From NCBI GenBank assembly GCA_015698045.1, contig BLAL01000037.1, positions 496,001 through 560,000 on the forward strand: 64,000 nucleotides of DNA. The letters run 5' to 3'. The stretch comes from Rhizophagus clarus (Eukaryota > Glomeromycota > Glomeromycetes > Glomerales > Glomeraceae). Position numbers and translations under genes: made by a program. The notes under the pieces were generated by a model. That model saw only the letters and a program-made list of their open reading frames with translations. It was not told where the DNA came from and did not search any database. Shown in pieces: positions 49,860 to 60,600 of the stretch; within the stretch, counting starts at the first letter, position 1, and each line of letters starts with the position of its first letter.

Positions 49860-51300
49860 CCTGATCCTATAAAATAAAGATAAGAAACGTTAATAAACAT
49901 TAAGAAAAATCAATGTTTCAAAACGATCAAAACTTACACATTGCCCAAGAAATAAAGACTAGAACCTACAAAAGAAAGAAAGAAACATTGGTAAAACGTC
50001 TCCTAAAATTAAGAAATAAAATTTCAAAAGTTCGACATTGGCCAAGGAACGAAAAGCCCACAAGTCCTATGAAAAAAAAATGAAACATCAGTAAACATTT
50101 CCTTAAATAAAAGAAAATAAATTTCAAACTACCTGCTATCCAAGAGTTAAGCCCTATAAAAAGAAACAAGGTGGCGTTAATAAACGGTTTTTAATAAAAC
50201 ATAAAGTTTAATGCTTTGAAATGACCTGTCATTCAGAGATAAAGTCTGGAACCTACAAAGAGAAAAGGAAACGTTAGCAAAACGACACTTAAAAAGTGTT
50301 CTAATCGTCAAAAAAACATGTAACTTACAAAAATAATAAAAAAGAAACGTCAGCACATTTTTCAATTCCATTCCGAAAGCCACTCAAAACTAACCCATTC
50401 AAATTCTTAGAGTCCAGAAAGCCAAAACCTATAGAATTAAAAAAAAGAGAAATATCAGTATTTTCTTAAAAGGCTTTTGAAAATGATTTCAAAAATTTAC
50501 CCAAAGTCCAGTTTATCAAATATTCCATCAAAGCACTAGTCACTGGAGATCTACAGAAATGAAAAAAAAAAGTTAATGAAAACGTTTCTGCCAAGTTTGA
50601 AAAATAAAACTTATTCAGGTTCTGAATTGAATCAAAGTCGGAGCTGAAGAATATCTACAGAGAAAAAAAAAGGTTAATAAGCTTTTTTGTTTTTAAAGAA
50701 AGTTTTGAATTGTCCAAGATCTACTACTAATCTACTACCCAAGTGCTAAGATATTGAAGCCAGGTCCCTAAAATTATAAAAAAAGCGTTAATATAACCTT
50801 TTTATAGATAAAGTCTTTGATAATTCATCAAAAACTTACCGAAGTTCCAAGGCTTCACATCAAAACCGAAGTCCTACAAATTATAAAAGTTATTATACTA
50901 ACTTATAAAGTTTTTAATAGCCAATAAAAACTTACTTATGTTTGAGACTCTACGTCAAAGCCGGAGTTCTACCTAAGTCTTCGGGGAAAATTTCCTACAA
51001 AAAAAATAAAGGAAAAAGTTAAAAAATATTTTATAAAAAAAGTTCCAAATTGCTTGAAACTTACTGTACATGATGGGATTCTCACTGGTATCCAGTTTGG
51101 AGCCAGTTCCCTCGCAATTCCAAAGTTCAGTTCCATTAATCCGAGTTCATAAAAGTTCCATAAAGGAAAAAAACGAAAGGGAACGTTAGTAACATTTAGT
51201 AACGTTCCCAAAAATTAATGAAATAAAAAAAAAAAGCTTTCTCCTACACTTACAACTCCGAAAAATCCAAGTTTACGAGCCATCCTAAAAAAAAAAAATG
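49860..51300 (-). repeat. Tandem array of intron plus mini-exon monomers
   Basis: About 12-14 monomers of roughly 100-120 bp. Read on the minus strand, each has a GTAAGTTTT-type donor, a TTAACG/CTAAC branch-like word, a pyrimidine tract ending TAG, and a 25-60 base 'exon' of the type GGACTTCGGTTTTGATGTGA..CTTGG. Good acceptors lie near 51290, 50998, 50880, 50770, 50640, 50555, 50440, 50265, 50160, 50070, 49970 and 49870. The first exon reads ATGGCTCGTAAACTTGG (MARKLGFFGV) and is followed directly by GTAAGT. Several exons contain stops in some frames, so I cannot assemble one open protein. Either a gene of many tiny repeated exons or its decayed relic. Confidence 0.55.
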
Positions 51301-51679
51301 AAAAAGAATGTTAATAACGTTCCAATTATGCAGGACGTTATCATGATTAAAATAAAATAAAGAACCTATCACACTTTATCAGTCATGTTGTAAGAAGATT
51401 CAATCCCTGCTTGATTACTTTAGCACTAAACGGTCTTTATTCTTTCAGCGTAGAAATAATGTGACAACTGCTAATACATTCAATTCAATCTCATAATTCT
51501 ATGGTGTATTAATTATGTAATTTATAGAATAAAGTTGGAAACAAATTTAGGTTATTGGTACGAATTTGGGACGGTTGATCGTTGGGAAATCAAATCGGCT
51601 CACTATTTGGAGAAATGTTATTAAAATTCAAACTTACTCGCCTTTACTACGAAACGCTAGCTAATTTCATTCTCCTCTA

Positions 51680-52550
51680 CTTAACTCAATCTGAAATTAC
51701 TGAAAATTGCAAATAATAATGTCCAATTTTTTTATGATTTTTTGATAGTATAGATCTAGAAAGTATAACAAATACATTTATATATCGGCCATGATCATTT
51801 GTTCATGAAGTTTTTGATACCGGTTTGTATATTAATTAATTTTATTATGGTTTTTTTTTTTGATAGGATAGACTAAAAAAATATAATAAGATGTCGGTCA
51901 TGGTCATGATCATGAAATTTTTTATAATGGTTTGCATAGTACCGATAGTTAGTAATTAATATTCTCAATTGATGTTTACTGAAAATTACACATAATAATG
52001 TCAATTTTTTTTTTTTTGATATTTATATAGAAAGACCAGGAAAATATAAGAAATACGTTTGTATGTCAGCCATGATCATTTGCTCATGAAATTTCTTATA
52101 ACGGTTTGTATATATAGAACGGTTAATAATTAATTAATAATCACAACCTGAGATTTCGTAAAAATGCACATAATAATATCGAATTTTTATTTATATTTTG
52201 ATAGAAAAGGTCAAGGAATATAAGAAATACATCTATTTTTTTACCATGATCATTTGCTCATGAAACATCTTATAGCGGTTTGTATATAACAGATAATAAT
52301 ATATCAATCATCTCACTCGGAAATTACTAAAAATCGTAAATTTTAATGTCATTTTTTTCAGAAAAGACCAAGAAAATATAAGGAACATATTTCTATGTCA
52401 GTAATTATTGTTTTCTCATGGAATGTTTTGGATTGGCTTGTATATAACTGATTTAATTAAATAATTATCTTAATCGGAGATTATTGAAAATTGCACATAA
52501 TAATTTCGAAATTTTTTTCAGTATTTTAATAGAAAAGGAAATGATTTAAA
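51680..52550. repeat. Tandem repeat, about 165-bp unit, five copies
   Basis: The shared order is ACTGAAAATTGCACATAATAAT, a T-rich run, GATAGAAAAGACCAAGAAAATATAAG, then CCATGATCATTTGCTCATGAAA and TAACGGTTTGTATATA. Marker positions for the CATGATCAT word (about 51793, 51908, 52073, 52244, diverged at about 52403) give spacings of 115, 165, 171 and 160. The second copy is shortened. Non-coding. Confidence 0.75.
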
Positions 52551-52559
52551 TGAAGCACT

Positions 52560-53030
52560 ATTAGATCAGAATTTTGGTGCATATGGTTAATGGGTCGAAA
52601 ATTTATTTAACGGTTCAAACTTCTTCTCTATTAGCAATTTAGCATGTTTTTATAGGTCATAATATTTTTCTATTATCTTAATTATTGTACATAATATAAT
52701 GAATTAAACGACAATTGGTTGCATTTAAGATGTACTGGATGAGTTTTACAGTATAATATCAATGTAAAAAATAAATTAAAGGAAATAATCGGTAATGAAG
52801 AGTAAATTATAACCGAAATTTTTTTTTTAATATTTAATATTTTTTATCGGTTTTATAAACTGAATTTTTTTTTAATATTTATATTATTAGTAACCGAATT
52901 TTTTTTTAAAAAAAGATTTTTTATAAACCGAAACTTTTCTTTCCACTGATTTAAAAAAAATAAAAAAAAAAACTATTTATAAAAACAAGTACTAGGTACT
53001 ACTGGAGTATAAATTGGAACTAACGGACTC
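52560..53030. other. Intergenic spacer, A/T homopolymers
   Basis: No gene seen. Several AACCGAATTTTTTTT-like words recur at 52800-52940. Confidence 0.4.
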
Positions 53031-53039
53031 TTGCAAATA

Positions 53040-53600
53040 TGGTGAGTTAAGTGTAAGAAGCAGAATTCAATGTTAATAAAATTTTACTAACATTCCTTTT
53101 AGTTTTTTAGGTTCCTACATAATCAAGATTATTCTATTTTATATAGCTTATTACATTGGTAAGTTTCAAATTTTTAGGAATTTTATCAAAAAATACTTAC
53201 TAATGTTTTATAATTTCTTTTTTATAGATTTCAGAATTCGATCAGAACTTGGAATTCGAGACGGGTAAGTATTTCTAAAAGGAGATAAGCGGGTTTGATT
53301 TTTTATGTATTAAAGAGTATTTACTAACATTCTTTAACTTCTCTTTTGTAGATTTTGGAGTAAAATTTGGAATTCGAGACGGATAATTATTTCTAAAAGG
53401 GGGGGGTGCGAGTTTGAATAAAGCGTTTGCTAACTTCTCTTTTTTGCGGAATTTAAACTAGAACTTGGAATAATTCAAGATAGGTGAGTATTTCTAAAGG
53501 GAGAAGGAGTGGGTTTATATAAGAACACTCACTAATATTCTTTAGCATCTCTTTTTGTAGATTTTGAACTGGAACTTCAAATTGGAATTTAAACATATTG
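53040..53600 (+). repeat. Second intron plus mini-exon tandem array
   Basis: Four to five monomers of about 100-125 bp on the plus strand. Each has an acceptor (TTTTATAG, TTTTGTAG, mutated TTTTGCGG, TTTTGTAG), a mini-exon such as ATTTCAGAATTCGATCAGAA ending GGAATTCGAGACGG, a donor GTAAGTATTTCT, and an ACTAAC/ACTAAT branch-like word 20-30 bases before the next acceptor. Unit starts are at about 53228, 53352, 53453 and 53564. It is organised like the 49.9-51.3 kb array but has a different consensus and the opposite strand. Confidence 0.55.
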
Positions 53601-54059
53601 TCGGAATGAACTTTCAAATATAGATATCAAAAAAAAAAAAAAAAAATAATAAATTTTTTTCTAATTATAAAGCTATATAAATTCGTGTACAAATATTGTT
53701 AAAATATAATACATTTCATTATATTTCGTTAACATAACTTAAAGAGAAACAAATATAAATTTTTTTTTTTTAAAAAAAAAAAGACCGATATCAAACTGCA
53801 GAATAGAAACTATATCATATGATATACTGCACTTTGCTGAATTAATTAATAATTGAAAATTTTAAGGTCTGAAATTTTATTTGCGTATTTTTGCGGTATT
53901 TTCAATATCAGGTGTCAAGTTTGCGTACCGTTCATATAAAAAACCCTTGCGTACAGCTCATAGTAAAATTTTCTTTACTAGTGTAAACCTTTCTTCATCT
54001 TATAGTATTTACATGAAGCAGGTACTTGTACCTGAGCGAAAAATACAGTGTGTTAGAAT

Positions 54060-54292
54060 AATTTACTTTTTTAGGTAGTTTTCCTTCACATGTGTTCGCG
54101 TAAGACCCTTTTATAAGGCTCTTACACTTATCATTTCCGGGAGCGAGGCTGGGATTTTCTTGGTTATGTCGTTATTTGATTAATATTAAATTATATTTTC
54201 TTTTTTATTTTCTTTTTTTTATTATATGTAAATAATGATGACTCGACCCCTCATTAAATAAAAAATAAATAAATAAATAAAAACTATCTAAA
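54060..54292 (+). mobile_element. Possible LINE 3' end with A-rich tail
   Basis: A GC-richer block (GGCTCTTACACTTATCATTTC, GGGAGCGAGGCTGGGATTTTC) is followed by T-rich sequence, GATGACTCGACCCCTCATT, and a tail of AAATAAATAAATAAATAAA ending at about 54290. The order resembles the 3' ends of non-LTR retrotransposons I associate with these fungi. No reverse-transcriptase ORF precedes it here, so it would be a strongly 5'-truncated copy. Recognition is from memory and moderate. Confidence 0.35.
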
Positions 54293-54389
54293 ATTCTAAA
54301 CTACTACTACTGCTGTGATAAAAATAAACAAAATTTATGAAAATAAATAATAACTATTCTAAATCCTTAAATACTAATCAAACTACTAT

Positions 54390-55270
54390 CGCCCAAATTT
54401 TTCGCGACGAATTTTGATCTGAATAACGATTCCCCTCTATTTTTCATTCTTGTTAATTTGCCGAAATTCTATATTTGGTCGATAAATTCTTCCGTATCCG
54501 ATCGATTTCCTCTTATTCTTTTGCTAAACGAGTCCATTCTTCTTTAGTTATTCCGAAGGCTTGTAGTTCTTGATCTGTAATCTTCATTTCATTCGTTCTC
54601 AATAACGTGTTCCCTTTAGTGTGATTACCGGGTGATGAAGATTTCTTTTTTTTTGAACCTCATTTCTTCTTTAGGAATCCATGATCCTATTAATCCTGGG
54701 TTATCAGCGCAATGCTATTTAGCGGTTTCCCCGAGTCAAATATGGCCTGTAAGTAAACTCGTCCCATCACAGTTATTTCTTTAGCAAATCTCAGGTTAAA
54801 TTTTCGTTGATAGTTCAATACTATATTAGCTATCAACTGACGTTGTAATTGGTGATTTGCTTTTGAATACCCTAAACAGTTGGAATTTATTTAATGCCTG
54901 TATGACTTTCATACTATGGCAAGCCGTGCTGGTCAAAAGTGCGTAGTAGTATACAGCGTGTACACGTTGTATTACATAACACTTTTGACCAGCACGGCTT
55001 GCCATATCATACTCAACGATCCCGGGAAAATTCTTATGATCATCGCTCTATTCATCTTATGGACTTTCATCGTATTACCCAGGCGCGACTCATCTTCAGC
55101 TTTCACCAAAATTGAATATCTTATGGTTTATATTTACGCTGGCGCTTTATCGTAATTTTCTTTATATAACCAATTCTTTTTATTATATTAACAATCTCTT
55201 CGTCATCCATTCTGCTCGGAAAATCGTATATCCTCAAGTCACGTGCTTCTTTTTTATTACTGGATCGGCG
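54390..55270 (-). pseudogene. Mobile-element ORF relic with RRM-like segment
   Basis: Broken minus-strand frames read, in order: RDLRIYDFPSRMDDEEIV and IKRIGYIKKITIKRQRKYK (about 55245-55125), IRYSILVKAEDESRLGN, MKVHKMNRAMIIRIFPGS, then LQRQLIANIVLNYQRKFNL and GRVYLQAIFDSGKPLNSIAL (about 54840-54720), SWIPKEEM, and ITDQELQAFGITKEEWTRLA (about 54580-54520). The first block resembles the RRM-like ORF often found with non-LTR elements in Rhizophagus. It has frameshifts at about 55123, 54870 and 54700 and a stop near 54520. The 92-bp hairpin at 54915-55006 sits inside it. It abuts the ion-channel relic and may have inserted there. Confidence 0.45.
54915..55006. mobile_element. 92-bp hairpin element with 6-bp TSD
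   Basis: Arms at 54915-54941 and 54980-55006 are perfect 27-bp inverted repeats (TATGGCAAGCCGTGCTGGTC then AAAAGTG, and its complement). The 38-base centre is itself nearly palindromic around GTGTACAC, so almost the whole element folds into one hairpin. Direct repeats TCATAC flank it at 54909-54914 and 55007-55012, as expected for a transposition target-site duplication. It is far too short to encode a protein, and its arms are GC-rich compared with the flanks. Confidence 0.8.
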
Positions 55271-55319
55271 ATCGAAGGTAGTAGTGTTACGAGAATACTA
55301 CGGGAGCTCTTTTTTGATT

Positions 55320-55887
55320 GCATATGCGACCTCTGATAGTGAAACCATTCATTGTTATTACGTTGCCATGGTAACATATAAAATAGTTCAATCTCCATAA
55401 TAATCTTTAAATTAAAATAAAATTGATATAATCAACGATGTAAAAAAAATGGTTACCTGTGCTTTTTGTAGTAAAAATTCTTCTTTTTGTTATAACCATC
55501 AATTGCTAGGTTGAGTAATCCAATAAATAAATTCATAAGGTAGAATACTGTAAGAGTAACCAATAAAATGGTCACAAAAGAATGTTCACGATAAGTAAAT
55601 GATGATAAAGATCTGAATCACCTATAATTATATTAAAAAGATATTAAAAAATATTTTTTTTTTAAAAAAAAAAAAAAAATTGTTGGTAAATAAAAAAATA
55701 AATTATTACCAGTAAGAAGATTATACTGCCAAAAGTGAAGTAAGGAACCAATTAAACAAATTTGTATTTGAATCAGGTTCTCGAATTATTGTTGTAGTAT
55801 TACTTATAGTTCCATCTGGATTAACAAAATCATATTTAGTTGCAAGATTCCGTGGATCATTATCAATCATCATTAATACTGTTAAAA
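55320..55887 (-). pseudogene. Ion-transport channel C-terminal fragment, frameshifted
   Basis: Three exons on the minus strand. 55887-55710 reads LTVLMMIDNDPRNLATKYDF up to FNWFLTSLLAVY. 55621-55457 reads SSFTYREHSFVTILLVTL and FYLMNLFIGLLNLAIDGYN (a transmembrane segment). 55404 to about 55320 reads IIMEIELFYMLPWQRNNNEW. These match the last pore/transmembrane part and cytosolic start of a large ion-transport-domain family I recognise from Rhizophagus. One-base losses break the frame at the end of exon 1, the start of exon 2 (GDSD(S)LSSF) and near its end (KKEEFLLQKAQ). The frame is lost after NNNEWF, where the mobile-element relic begins. The N-terminal part of the gene is not in the window. 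Confidence 0.6.
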
Positions 55888-55899
55888 CTGAAAAATACC

Positions 55900-56910
55900 A
55901 AGCAACACATTAAAAAAAATTATAAAATACAAAAATTATCAAAGAATAATGTAAATTTTATTAAGAAGTAATGAAGAATTAAAAATTTATGTTAGAATAA
56001 ATTATTACAAAAAGGATAAAAACGAATATAAAAAATCACTATCGCTTATCGATCGCCAGGAATGGCTTTTGTAATCGTTTATATTTAAGGCATAAAAACT
56101 TACTGAAACATAAACTATGATTACTCTAGGTTATAAAGTTCAATAAAAGTTAAAATTTTATGAAAATTGAGGTGAGGGAAAATTTAAATACGCACTTTTG
56201 TGGACTCTTGAGTATTGAGTAGTCGCAATAATTACTGTATATTTATCATGATTGACAAGGTACAATTCAAGTAAATCGAAAACAGCGATAATAATTAAGT
56301 TTATTGCAATTGATCACACGTCATACCTTATTGTTTTTTAAACTTTTAAGTTCCTTAATCAGTGCGACTTTTTCTGCAGCAGGAAATTTAGTTCAATTTA
56401 AAATAATTATTATCAATAAAATAATAAAATCCTACATTGCTTTTTTATGTATTCTTTAAAATGAACTACTAATTTTAGTTAAATTTCAAATAATTGTAAT
56501 CATCAAAAAGAATTAGAAGTTTTCCATGGTGTTCTATCATGCAATGAACCAGAATATTTGGAATAAATTACACCGTATGTAGAATATGAATAAAATATCT
56601 TGCTTTCAATTAGTAGATTTATCCAAGTAAGGAAGCATCAATTCACAATTATTTATTATTGAATGGTTTTGTGTTATCAGTTCAAATTTCAAATTTATTT
56701 TATTTGAAAAATGGTTAAACCTTATAAATGTATTTTTATTTTCCATTTCATCGAATCTTTTGATAAGTCTGTTGAGTGTTGACAGTATGAAAAATAGGAG
56801 AAAGTCCGAAAAAGGACAATATTCATAATTTTGGATTTCGTAATAAATCTGACAAACTAATCAAATGATTATAAGGTATCATTTTGATACACAGTATTGG
56901 GCAATTGAAC
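55900..56910. other. Intergenic, no gene seen
   Basis: AT-rich sequence with no exon chain. Confidence 0.5.
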
Positions 56911-56914
56911 AATT

Positions 56915-57255
56915 TGGCGTTTTGGACATTTGTACCTTTTATCCATTGGACATTGGACAGATCACATGACTGATTATTTAATTTAGGCTAGAATTATGCC
57001 TGATTTTGGTCTAATTTTGGCCAATACTTCACAAATAATATAATAATTTAATGCATTTTTTTTAATAATATTATTAAGTGATTTTACATTATGATTCTTG
57101 TCCTCTTGTCCATTTAATCATTAATTATTTACTTTTAATATTTTGGCATTTTTTTTTTTTTTTTTTTTTTTTATTTTTAGTTTGAATTTTTTGTAGTTTT
57201 AGACTATCCAAAACTGTCCAATTAAAAAGAACATTGGACAAGTCCAAAACCTATC
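56915..57255. mobile_element. Possible foldback (MITE-like) element
   Basis: The left end has GTTTTGGACATTTGTACC..CCATTGGACATTGGACAG. The right end, read in reverse complement, gives GGTTTTGGACTTGTCCAATG and TTGGACAG. The inverted ends of about 40 bp are imperfect and enclose an AT-rich core with a poly-T run (57150-57172). No clear target-site duplication was found by eye. Confidence 0.4.
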
Positions 57256-57663
57256 ATTGTTGATACGTTTTTAATCACTGTTTAATAAATCGACCTAGCC
57301 AACCAAGTGTCCTGTCGAGACAATATAGTTTCAGGAAAACAGCACGTAGATAAAAAATCAATTCGAAAATATGTCGTGTTAAGCAACGTTATCGGGGCAA
57401 AAGATGTGTCAAAAATAGTTGTTAGGAAGTTATCCCGCATTGATTTCAAAATATCATTACGAAATTTATAACCAAACATTAGCAAATTTGTTGATCTAAA
57501 TGGGTATTGGTCGACTACAAACTGAACCGACTTTATTATATAAAGAAATAGAAATTACATATAGTATTCTATAATTAATGTTAAGCAAAAATACATTTTA
57601 ATGTTGGACTTGAGATAAAAAAAAGTTAAAACAATTGAATGCGAAAAATGGAATATCACTTAT
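57256..57663. other. 3' flank of array B
   Basis: No gene supported. The minus-strand ORF at 57282-57485 is unconvincing. Confidence 0.4.
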
Positions 57664-60600
57664 TTAATCAACAATTGCACAATCAGAATAATTGGAGTTG
57701 TAATATTTTGAAAGATGTTTTGTATAAGGATTAAGTATTCGAGATGTATAAATAGCTTGTGGATGATTTTTTAATTGGACTCTTTTTAAAAGATTTTCTT
57801 TTCGATAATTTTCTGCATGATCAAAATCACGTTCAAAATCACTATTTTTCCACAAACGTATTTGATCACTAATTTCAGTCACATTCGGTCTATTATTTGG
57901 ATTCGAATTCCAACATCTTTTCATTAACTCAACATAACAATTTGGTGCATCATTTTTGTTTAATTCAGGTCTAACTCCTTCACATATATCTAATGCCAAA
58001 AACTCATCATGTGCACGATCAGCAAAAGGTTGTCTTCCAGTTGCTATAAAATACATAATCATACTAAAACTATATATGTCTGCTGCTTGAGTATAAAATT
58101 TTCCCCTCAATATTTCAGGAGCTACATAAGGCATAACTCCATAAATTCTTTCATTATCAATATTGTCAACTTCTCCACATAATCCCATATCTGAAATACG
58201 TGTATAATTACTAATGCCATTAATGCTATTAAAAAGGAATAATATGTTTCCTGTATGAAAATCACGATGAACCTTCTTTTTTTCATGGATTTCTTCGAGA
58301 CCACTTATAATATTATTTAATACTCTCACTTTATTTTTCCAATCGAAATTTTCATAGTTTTTATCTATCCATTTATTAAAATCACCACCTTCTGCATATT
58401 GAAGAATCATCATATAATTTTTTGTATATGGATTTTGAGATATTCCATATATTCTAAGAATGTTAAGACTAGTATCAATTGAGTATTCATTAGCCTATTA
58501 AAAATAAAATATAATTATTATATGTGAAAATTTTAAATATATAATTTATAAAAGATGTTTTGCGATTCATACCTCATTTAAAAATTTCTCATTAATGTTT
58601 TGTGAACTATTTAAACATTTTAAAGCAACCTCTTTATTCATTTCTCTTACCCATTCCTTTTTATCATCATCAAAATTTAATGGACCATTTTTCCATATTG
58701 CTGAATATACTGTAGCAAAGCCACCTTTGCCTATTTCTTTAACATCACTAAATTGATCGTATGGTATCCACTCAAAAATTATGTCATAATGAAAATTAAT
58801 TTTTAATTGCATCTGTTGGACAAAATTAATGATTTTTTCATTAATTGGCAAATCACCAAACCGATTTGTAAAAAATTTGTTCCCGTATCTTTCATAAATT
58901 TCAATTATGTCAACATTATGAAAGACAATAACGTAGGCTTTTGTAACTGGATTTTGAGATATTCCATATACATCAAGAATAATCCTATCTCTACCTGTTA
59001 AGTGTGCCTTTACCTGTTAAACGAAAAAATTAATATATAATTAGGGTATTTTTTTTAGACTAGAAGTTTAAGTTTCATACCACATTCAAAAATTCATCAG
59101 TATTTAAGTGCTCTAAAACATTAAAATAAACTTTTTTATCGGATTTTCTTATCCATTCACTATTTTTATGATCATAAAATAATGGACCGCTCTCCCATAT
59201 TGCTGTATATACTGAAGAATAACTGTTTTTGTCCATTTTTTTAACATCATTAAACTCATCGTATGATATCCACTCAAATATTATATCATTCCAATTATTA
59301 ACCTTTAATTGCATTTCTTGAATAAATTCATCAATTTTTTTATTTTCACTTGTCCAACTTGGAAAATTATTTTTAAAATAATTTATTTGACATAATTTAC
59401 ACCAATTATACTTAATACTTGTGCATTTTATATCACATTTGATACAATATACATCTTGTAAAACTATGATATAATTTTTTGTTACTGGATTTCGAGATAT
59501 TCCATATATTTTACAGTCAATAGTATTCGTTAAATATGAATTAACCTATTTGTGCATAAAAAGACAATCATTAAAATATTCTAAATATTCAGTAAGATTT
59601 TTAAAAATGGTTTACCTTAGTTAGAAATTCATCAACATTAGTAACTCGTAAACATTTTAAAGTAACATTCCTATAAAATGTTCTTTTTAATTCCATTTTA
59701 TCAATGTCATAAATTAATGGACCATCTTTCCATTGTGCTGAATAAACTTCAACAAAATCAACTTTGATTATTTTTTTAACAATCTTAAATTGATCATATG
59801 GTATCCATTCAAATATAATATCATTATGATAATTAATTTTTAATTGCATTTCTTGAATAAAATCATCAATTTTTTCGTTTCCACTTATCCAATTTGTAAA
59901 TGTAAGATAATTTATTTGACATGATTTACACCAGTTATATTTAGTACTTGTACATTTTTTATCACATTTGACACAATATCCATCTTGTATAACTATAATA
60001 TAATCTTTTGTATCTGGATTTTGAGATATTCCATATGCTTTGCAATCGGTATTTGTTAAATACATTTCAACCTGTTTGCGTAAATTAAGAACCACAATAT
60101 TAAATTAGTAATTAAATATTGACTAAATGTATAAAACTCACATACCTCGTGTAAAAATTTATTAGCCATATTATGTGAATTATATAAATGTTTTAAACCA
60201 ACTTCTTTATTTGATTTTCTTAACATAGTTCTACTATTATAATCATAATATAATGGACCATTTTTCCATATTTTAATAAAATCATATCTACCGCTTTTGT
60301 TGGTAAACTGATTATATGGTATCCATTCAAAAATCATATCACTATAACTTTTAATTTTTAATTGAGCTTTTTGGATAAAATGATCAACCTTCTCATTTCC
60401 ACTAGTCCATTTTGTAAAATTACTTTTTAAATAATTTGTTTGACATGGCTTACACCATTTGTTTTCTATATCTGTATATTTTTTAATACACTGCATGCAA
60501 TAACTTTTGCCATATTCTTTATAATATTTATCTTGAAGAACTATGATGTAATTTCTTGTATCCGGGTTTTGAGATATACCATATATTTTAAAGATATTAT

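Noticed and set aside
50177-51211. Calling the 49.9-51.3 kb ORFs separate small genes
   Set aside because: Their frames run straight through conserved donor and acceptor motifs of the tandem monomers and have no independent support.
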